Source of the DNA: Puccinia triticina
Lineage: Eukaryota; Basidiomycota; Pucciniomycetes; Pucciniales; Pucciniaceae
Assembly: GCF_026914185.1 (NCBI RefSeq)
Contig: NC_070559.1
Location: 4,996,001-5,060,000, forward strand
Direction: 5' to 3'
DNA: 64,000 nt
Positions 57,808 through 64,000 of this stretch are shown piece by piece. A model generated the notes under the pieces. That model was not told the origin of the DNA and did not search any database. It saw nothing but the letters and a program-made list of their open reading frames with translations. Positions within the stretch are counted from its first letter, which is position 1. Each line of letters opens with the position of its first letter. The position numbers were made by a program, and so were the translations under genes.

Positions 57808-60640
57808 TCATTTTTTCCCTGATCTCCCTTTACCTTTTTGTTCAATCTTGTTTGCCTTATTTATCTTCCATTTATGTAATACTCCGGGTTTTATTTTCCC
57901 ATTCTTGGAGTAAAAAGCAAGTGCCATACCTTTTTTGACTGACAAGGCGCTGAGCCGGTGCCTTTTAAGGGAAACATAATCCCTCCCAAAGCTGAATGAT
58001 TGTTCAACATCAACGGTTGTTGCTAGATACAAGAGTGTTAGGAATTCAAACTGGTCATCTAGGCTGGGAGAAAAAACACTTACCAGGACAGCTTAAGACG
58101 TCAAGGGCCATCTGTAGCAGACCCCCATGAGTATTGCCTGCATGCTGTTGTTGCATCCACCATTTGAGGGGATTCACGGTCTGACTGTCATCAGTCAAAT
58201 TTAAGCCACCAGATAGCCAAATGTGAATTGGATTGTTCAATGTGTTCCCTCCTCAAGCTTTGGAGGCTCCAATCAAACTTGCAAGAGCCCCTTTCTGGGG
58301 CTTTAATCCACAAATTATATTAAGTTAGCTCCAATTTGAATCAGTTGAGTATTAGATAAATATCCCATTTACTCACCTTTGGGCAAGTCATGATAACCGG
58401 TTTTGATGTTGGTTTGTAGTGAGATTCCCACATCTCACGGGTGAGCCTTATTAATTCTCTGATCCATTCCGGTTGCCATTGAGCATGTTTGAAATGTTTT
58501 TCTTTAAAAGATGCTGTGAAGATTGGAAGCATGTAACCCATAGCAACCCGGTATAATGGTGAGCAGTCAGTCAGAGTGTAGTATTTATTGGTTAGCTGAA
58601 GTCCGGCACAACACACATTCCTCAAGGAAGGGGGGTAATTGTTGCGCTTATCCAAGATTGCAGAAGAGAGATGACTGGTGATCTGGTCAATGAAGACAAC
58701 GATGTCAGCAATCTGAGCAGCACCACAAATTGAGACCTGCACGGTAATGTCGTTGTCAGCGCCGGTCTCTTATGTGACTCGGTGCTGATGGGATTTTTGG
58801 TTGCGGTCCGCGGCGGTAAAGTAGCGGAAGCAAGTTTAGGGTCACACTATAGCTAAAAGCCAGTGGAAGAAAGTCCAACTCGACGCCGAGAGGCGGAGGG
58901 ACTGGCACCCTTTACGTAAGTAAGGGGACGCGGCGAAAATCAGCCAAGCGCCGTTGCGGTATAAGGAGTAATCTCACTTATCTTCTAGGTTACAGGTGTG
59001 ATAATAACACCTGTACCTAGGGGAAGGATACACGAAGAGAAGATAAGGCTGTAAGGGAAGAAAAGGTTAGTAGATTATGTATAAACCCCACTCACTGTAT
59101 TTTCAGTAAGGTACACGGGTTTGTATGGCAATAATCTTGGTGGGAGAATCTCTACAGGGGAGAGACCTCCCTTTTTATATTGCAGGGATCAGCTCCCTCC
59201 TTCGAGTCAAGGTCCTGAAGGATCCTTAACTCCAAGGAGGAGTGATCACGGAATTCAGAAGGGGATTTACACAAATGGGTATGTAATCTCCCCATTTGTA
59301 CATAAATTGAGCTTAATCAGGATAAATACAGAGAGATAAGATTATCTCTCTCTGTATGTACAACTATGTAATCAGTGTGAAATAAGGTTAATTACATATT
59401 CAAAAGAATGTGAAATATCTAATAAGTACATAATAATAGTACATATGAATAAAAGGTATATAATTAATGTAATGACAGGGAATTGAACTCTTGACTTCAT
59501 GTACATGAGTCAATTATTAAAGCAGTCTTTAACCATTAGGTTATAAGACATGTACTATACATTGTAGACACATGGACTTAGTGTCTCAGTGTCTGACAGT
59601 CGTAGAAAGGTTCAAGAACCTCAATGAGGTAGCTTGCTAAGCTGAGATCCTCCTGGTCAATGTGATAGTGTTGAGCGGGACCATGCTGTTTATCTTTCTG
59701 CCACTCAAGGCTTCAATTTGAATAGAAACATTCAGTCAGGACTGACAGTTGAGGTTGTTTGCAGGGAAGAAAATGGCTTACATGGGCCAAGGCTGACAAG
59801 CATTGGATAACACTTCTCAATTATTTCAGGCTTGAATTTCACCAGGTCCAAACGTCACACCCAACATTATTTGGCCTTGGAAACTCAAGCTCCTGACAGA
59901 TATCCTTGAAGAGAGCCTTCAAATTTGGAGACTTGCTTAACTTTCTGGAGATGGCTCAGAACTGATTTGAATTCAATTAATTGATTTTGGTAAGTTATAG
60001 GTCAAATAATTACTCAGTGGGAGACAGCCTCTTACCTTGGCTAAGGTCTCCTTGCAAGATTTGGAAGTGTATCAATCATCTTTGCCCTCATTGCTCAACT
60101 CGTTCAAATCAACATCCTCCAATTCAATCTCATCCTCACCAATGAGATCAGCAGCCATGATAACTTCCCTGGAGTTGTTATTGTTCTCATCATCTTCAAT
60201 GTCACCTCATTCACTCCTAGTAAACCTAAGCATAAGTGAAATGTCAGTCTTAAACTGAATGAGAACAATTGGAATTAGAGGAAACTTTGCATAAATTTGA
60301 ATCTGTTCATCTGGATCATCTAGGTCTTCATCATCATTGTAGTTGTGATTGTTATTGTCAGATTCTAGGTCCCAATCAAGAAAGGCGGTCATTTGGCTTC
60401 TTTTTTGGTGGCTTCCAAATGGTTGTAAGATCACCTAAGCAATCAGGTTGAGTATGTGAGCAAAACATCTGATCCATTGGCTTTCACCTTTGAACCTTGG
60501 CCATTTGAAAGATTTGATGGCTTCAATCATTGTCTGGTTGTTTGAAGTATTATCTGTGACAATCCCTTGTATCTATCCCAACATAATGTTAACTGATCAG
60601 CAAACAAAAAAAGGAAGAAAGAAAGTGATCATGCCTTTAC
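57808..60640 (-). pseudogene. hAT transposase, decayed and split by a solo LTR
   Basis: Read on minus from about 60640: IVTDNTSNNQTMIEAIKSF and WIRCFAHILNLIA (hAT core), then SKSPNLKALFKDIC...NNVGCDVWTW, WQKDKQHGPAQHY, ASYLIEVLEPFYD, the solo LTR at 58754-59598, DITVQVSICGAAQIAD, KHFKHAQWQPEWI, and the C-terminal dimerisation domain NPLKWWMQQQHAGNTHGGLL, ALDVLSCP-ATTVDVEQSFSFGRD, LKRHRLSALSVKKGMAL, ending 57808. A 61-bp intron (58083-58023) fits the last join. TGA at 58255-58253 and further stops near 59850 break the frame. The N-terminal BED region is missing. It is the most complete hAT transposase remnant in the window. Confidence 0.85.
58754..59598. repeat. Solo LTR, 845 bp, duplication GTCGT, inside the hAT pseudogene
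   Basis: Ends TGTCAG and CTGACA; GTCGT at 58749-58753 and 59599-59603. Deleting it with one GTCGT rejoins the hAT frame (EPFYD-ITVQVS). On minus at 59471-59550 it carries a tRNA-like stretch: A-box-like TAACCTAATGG, a hairpin GACTTCATGTACATGAAGTC where a class II variable arm would be, and B-box GAGTTCAATTCCC. Acceptor pairing is poor. Confidence 0.85.
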
Positions 60641-60879
60641 CTTTGCACCAAATTTCCCAACAATGGAAGTACACACGCAAAGCACAGAGCACAACTGCGG
60701 ATGTAGTTTGGGACCTGCGCGGCTGTTTCAGATATCAAACCGGGGCCCCAATCAATACTTGACACCCAAGGTGCACATCAAAGAGCAAAAGTGCACGCAA
60801 CACAGACTGTGCGCACCCCTTTCTGACATTAACACTCCCAAGCAGCGCAGTGCACCACCCGGGAGACCAATACCCTGAA

Positions 60880-61035
60880 CCTGGGTTCAATTCCTGCTAG
60901 CAACAACATTAAAATCTGAGCGTGGACACCGGTTCAAACCCTACTCATGACCCCAGGTCTTTACGCAAGCGGACTGTGGTTCAAATCCAAATCAAAACCA
61001 CTGCTTCTCATCAATAGAAAGCGGGGTCAAGTCCC
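60880..61035 (+). repeat. Four B-box-like motifs at a 47-bp period
   Basis: GGTTCAATTCC (60884), GGTTCAAACCC (60931), GGTTCAAATCC (60978) and GGGTCAAGTCC (about 61025) match the Pol III B-box consensus GGTTCRANYCC. The sequence between is diverged. It looks like tandem tRNA 3' halves. Confidence 0.7.
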
Positions 61036-61039
61036 ACTC

Positions 61040-61653
61040 TACTCAAAACACAAAATATCCAAAAAAAAAGCATGAACTCAAAATATGTTCTCAATACCAG
61101 CTCAAGCCTCAACCTTAAACCAGATCAGCTCAACATACTGGTGGAAGATTTCTGCTCAGATGAAACACACAAACTGAAGCATTATCTTACCATCTTGTTA
61201 TTGAATTTCCTTTAAACACATAATACCAAACACAGTCATACGTCATAACTGACTGGGGGCAGTCAATAAGTTGGGGGAGGATGTAGTTGTTATTCCTGTT
61301 TTTGCAGAAGGAAAACCCCAAATTTTTATTTTTACTCACTAAAAGCCTCAAGATACAGCCAAATAGATGTCAGAAATGGAATCTAAGGCCAAAATAACCC
61401 TTAGTCACCCACTGAGACCATCCTCATATCTCTACCAGATCAGAAGATACACAAATAACACCTTTCAGTGTCACACACCAGTTTTGGACAGTTTCACCCA
61501 TAATTTCACACACAGTTTCACATTCAAGCTCGTTCTAGGATACTTTGCATAGGATATTGTGTATGGTGGATGAATTACATTGTTTATTTTATTTCCTTCC
61601 TTTTATTATACTCACCACAAGTTGGCCGCTGTTTTCACATTGCATATATTATA
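61040..61653. other. No gene seen
   Basis: AT-rich sequence without family text. The stretch near 61280-61480 echoes phrases of the family A LTR (AGTCACCCACTGAGACC..CTCATATCTCTACC), so an LTR fragment is likely. Confidence 0.4.
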
Positions 61654-62801
61654 TAGGGATGTAAACGGGTCGGGTTTGGGTTGGAAAATGGTGCCCAAAC
61701 CCAACCTGACGTGAGCACCCGGTCGGGTTGGGTTGGGACAAAACTGCAAATGTACTGCCCGAACCCAAACCCATTAATGAGGAGTCAGGTCCGGGTTGGG
61801 TCTTGGGTTGACCCAACCATTTTTGCTGAATCATTCTCAGGAATGTAGAGATCAACGAAATGGACCCGGGTACCCACGTGTTTTTTGCCAAAATCAGGCA
61901 CCTGGCACCGCCGGGCAGGTACCAGCGGTCTTTTTGGCGGGTACCAGTTGAGTTTTTCTTCCCAAATCACTCTCGCAAGTCCCCTAGGACTTTGAAATAT
62001 AAAAAAAAGAAAACATGTATACTACTAGAGATGGCCAAACAAACCTGCGGGCGGGTACCTGCTATCCGCTGGCGGGTACCCGCGTGGGCCGTTGGGTACC
62101 CGCCAACAGGTGCGGATGTGGATGTGGATGTCTAGGATTCCAAGGAAAATGTGGCAGGTACCTGGGTATTTACAGCCACACCCGCCCATAGGTGTATGTC
62201 TTGTTGGCCCGCAGCCGCGCAGCACAGTATCTCCAGCCCGAACCGGGCCTCCTGTCTCCCTTTTCATATCCATCAAGGCCACTCATTGAGTCGCGGGGCC
62301 CAATCAGAGGACTGCGGCGACGTAGTTATCTCATTGAGTCGCGGGACCTAATCAATGGAGACCGAGTTGAGGGGCAAAGGGTAGACCTCCAGCCAAAAAT
62401 AAACGGCCGGAGAACTAGTAATGAACTGGTTAAAACCCAATCCTCAAGCTAAGAGAACGGGTTGCAAGACATTATTCAGTCACTTCAATATTGGCAGCTT
62501 CCAAGGATGCCAATGATTGACAATTCTGTTTCTTTTTGAGCGCGCCATTGGTGGTTGAGAATGTACTTGGTGGTGGGACTGATCTTCAGTCCCACCCAAA
62601 GAGTGGTTATTTGGGTTGCAATCGGGTTCATGGGCCGACCCAAATGGGAAAAACCCTTCCCAAACCCAACCCAACAATCTAATTGGGTCTCAATGGGTTG
62701 GGTCGGATTTTCTAACAGAAGCCTGAAGGCTGCCCAAACCCAACCCAAATCCCATCAGGTCTTGGGTCTTTGCGGGTTGACCCGACCCATTTAAATCCCT
62801 A
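61654..62801. mobile_element. Non-autonomous hAT element, about 1148 bp, with nested GGGTACCC sequence
   Basis: Ends TAGGGATGTAAACGGGTCGGG and, inverted, TAGGGATTTAAATGGGTCGGG, a terminus type common in hAT MITEs, followed by GGGTTTGGGTTGG words on both sides. A second sequence starting TAGAGATGGCC (62026) and rich in GGGTACCCG sits inside, along with a 57-bp direct repeat (TCATTGAGTCGCGGG.CC) at 62283 and 62331. The 8-bp flanks (ATATTATA / CATATATA) are only partly alike. Confidence 0.72.
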
Positions 62802-62814
62802 CATATATATGATA

Positions 62815-63320
62815 CTCATGTAACCCTCTAGAAGTTAGACCCCCTCTTAGTTTACTACATAAGGAGGCCTCTGCCTGCCAGTTGTTCCCTCCTCATCCCA
62901 TCACGGGACATTCCCCCTCAGATCCTCATTCCATCTGGCTCCCACATCCATCTTCTCACCTTTCACAGCTATCTATCACACATACATATCACAGTTACTT
63001 GCAATTCACAGTCATAGTTAGTTTCACAAACCTTTCACAAGCCTCTCAGTACTGGTTTCCAATCCTGGTTGAAGCATAGCTTCCAAACCTTGAACCTCTC
63101 TTTTTCACTTTATATACCCTCTGCTCAAGGACCAGGGTTCAAGCCCCATCCAAGTCATCAGTATTTTCTGCCCATTCAAACATCTCAGCTGCTCCATAGT
63201 TACTCGGAACTCTTCACTAAAGAATCCAACTATACTCTTCATCTTTGCACATATCCTTATAACTGAATAATACTGCCAAGCTTAGCTTGGTGGTCTTGTT
63301 TTCTGATATCCCAAAAGGCA
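62815..63320 (+). repeat. Partial LTR-like repeat related to family A
   Basis: Shares with 30509-31483 the layout TGTAA... , a promoter-like stretch, TTGTTCC.CCTCATCCCATCAC, CCAATCCTGGTTGAAGCATAG, and the end phrase CCAAGCTTAGCTTGGTGGTCTTG. B-box-like GGTTCAAGCCCC at about 63136. Confidence 0.55.
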
Positions 63321-63416
63321 GATTTTGCGCCTCATCCATACATTTTGCAATTCAGAAAATGGGTCTCATGACACCTTTTGATTCTTACACCAGCAAACTT
63401 TTCACATCTCCAGCTT

Positions 63417-63890
63417 TTTGAGTGGAATCCCCTCTTTGACCGGAGGCATTCCTCCTCTCAACAAGGTGTACATAAATCCAACAGGAGGGATTGATCCCTC
63501 TAACCAGAGGTGTGTAAACCTCCTCAACCACAGGGATTATTCCGGTCAAAGAGGTTTACATAAATCCAACAGGAGGGATTGATTCCTTCATTCAGAGGTA
63601 TGTACAGCTCCTTGAATGCAGGGATTCCTCTGGTCAAAGAGGTATGTACACCTGCTTGACCAGAGGGATCCCTCTGGTCAAAGAGATGTGCATAGCTGTT
63701 TGACGGGAATCCCTCCGGCCGAGGGGGTATGCCTCCTCAGCCAGAGGGATTACTCCAGTCAAAGAGGCAGTACACCTTTTTTACTGGAGGAATCCCTACA
63801 ATTGAGGAGGCAATCTGTGATTGGAGGAATTCCTCAAGTCAGAGCTGTGCAATTGTTGGAATTCCTCCGGCCAGAGCCTCAGAGGTCAAT
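63417..63890. repeat. Palindrome array, divergent type (CCTCTGGTCAAAGAGG)
   Basis: About ten units of GAGGTATGTACACCTC...GACCAGAGGGAT...CTCTGGTCAAAGAGG. Same architecture as the CCGGT arrays (palindromic unit plus spacer, about 45-60 bp) but with a different core word. Confidence 0.75.
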
Positions 63891-64000
63891 TTGACTTGCA
63901 GCACAGCAGTTGTATTGTTTTATCAGGTGTAATCCAACAGTACAAACGCAGGGCAAACAAGAAAGCCCGCAGATCACAGTTCTATGGCGAGTACTTGTAC

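Overview
The window reads as a TE-rich contig from a basidiomycete, most likely a rust fungus (Pucciniales). Four ordinary eukaryotic genes are recognisable: STT3 (3' part), a triose-phosphate-transporter-family carrier, a cytochrome P450 and a Vps1-type dynamin. They have many short GT-AG introns of about 50-150 bp. The rest is dense, nested transposable-element sequence. The rust assignment is inference from gene structure and element content; no species marker was found.

Layout. 1-3229: STT3 and the carrier, head to tail on +. 4162-11901: an 843-bp hAT derivative with 8-bp target duplications, split by a 6.9-kb Mutator-like element (MULE) that carries a decayed transposase and long subterminal repeat arrays. 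13169-14117: two short elements with CAAC ends and 7-bp duplications, inside minisatellite DNA. 15168-18998: a PIF/Harbinger element with transposase and Myb/SANT-like remnants, itself invaded by an 847-bp hAT MITE holding a 21-bp minisatellite. 20180-24600: LTR remnants and a miniature LTR element (TRIM-like) with a tRNA-like sequence in its LTR. 24620-28990: a DIRS-like retroelement (gag, RT-RNase H). 29565-32651: a hairpin MITE, one LTR and two adjacent CAA-ended elements. 33479-39723: a nearly intact Ty1/copia element with 360-362-bp LTRs and a TTGAC duplication, interrupted by a 638-bp TRIM whose LTRs carry tRNA-like sequences. 43351-45772: P450. 48920-52244: Vps1 on -. 53609-64000: MITEs, a decayed hAT transposase split by a solo LTR, another hAT element and palindromic repeat arrays.

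Three patterns cut across these elements. (a) A MULE and four or five short elements share CAAC/CAA-type ends and 7-bp target duplications, and the short ones are built from reiterated subterminal words. (b) A palindromic GATGACCGGT...ACCGGTCATC module forms tandem arrays inside carriers of different types. (c) LTRs of several families contain tRNA-like sequences or regularly spaced B-box-like motifs, which suggests an RNA polymerase III or TFIIIC connection.

Splice sites, target duplications and frames were worked out by hand. Family assignments rest on recognised motifs; no database search was run.
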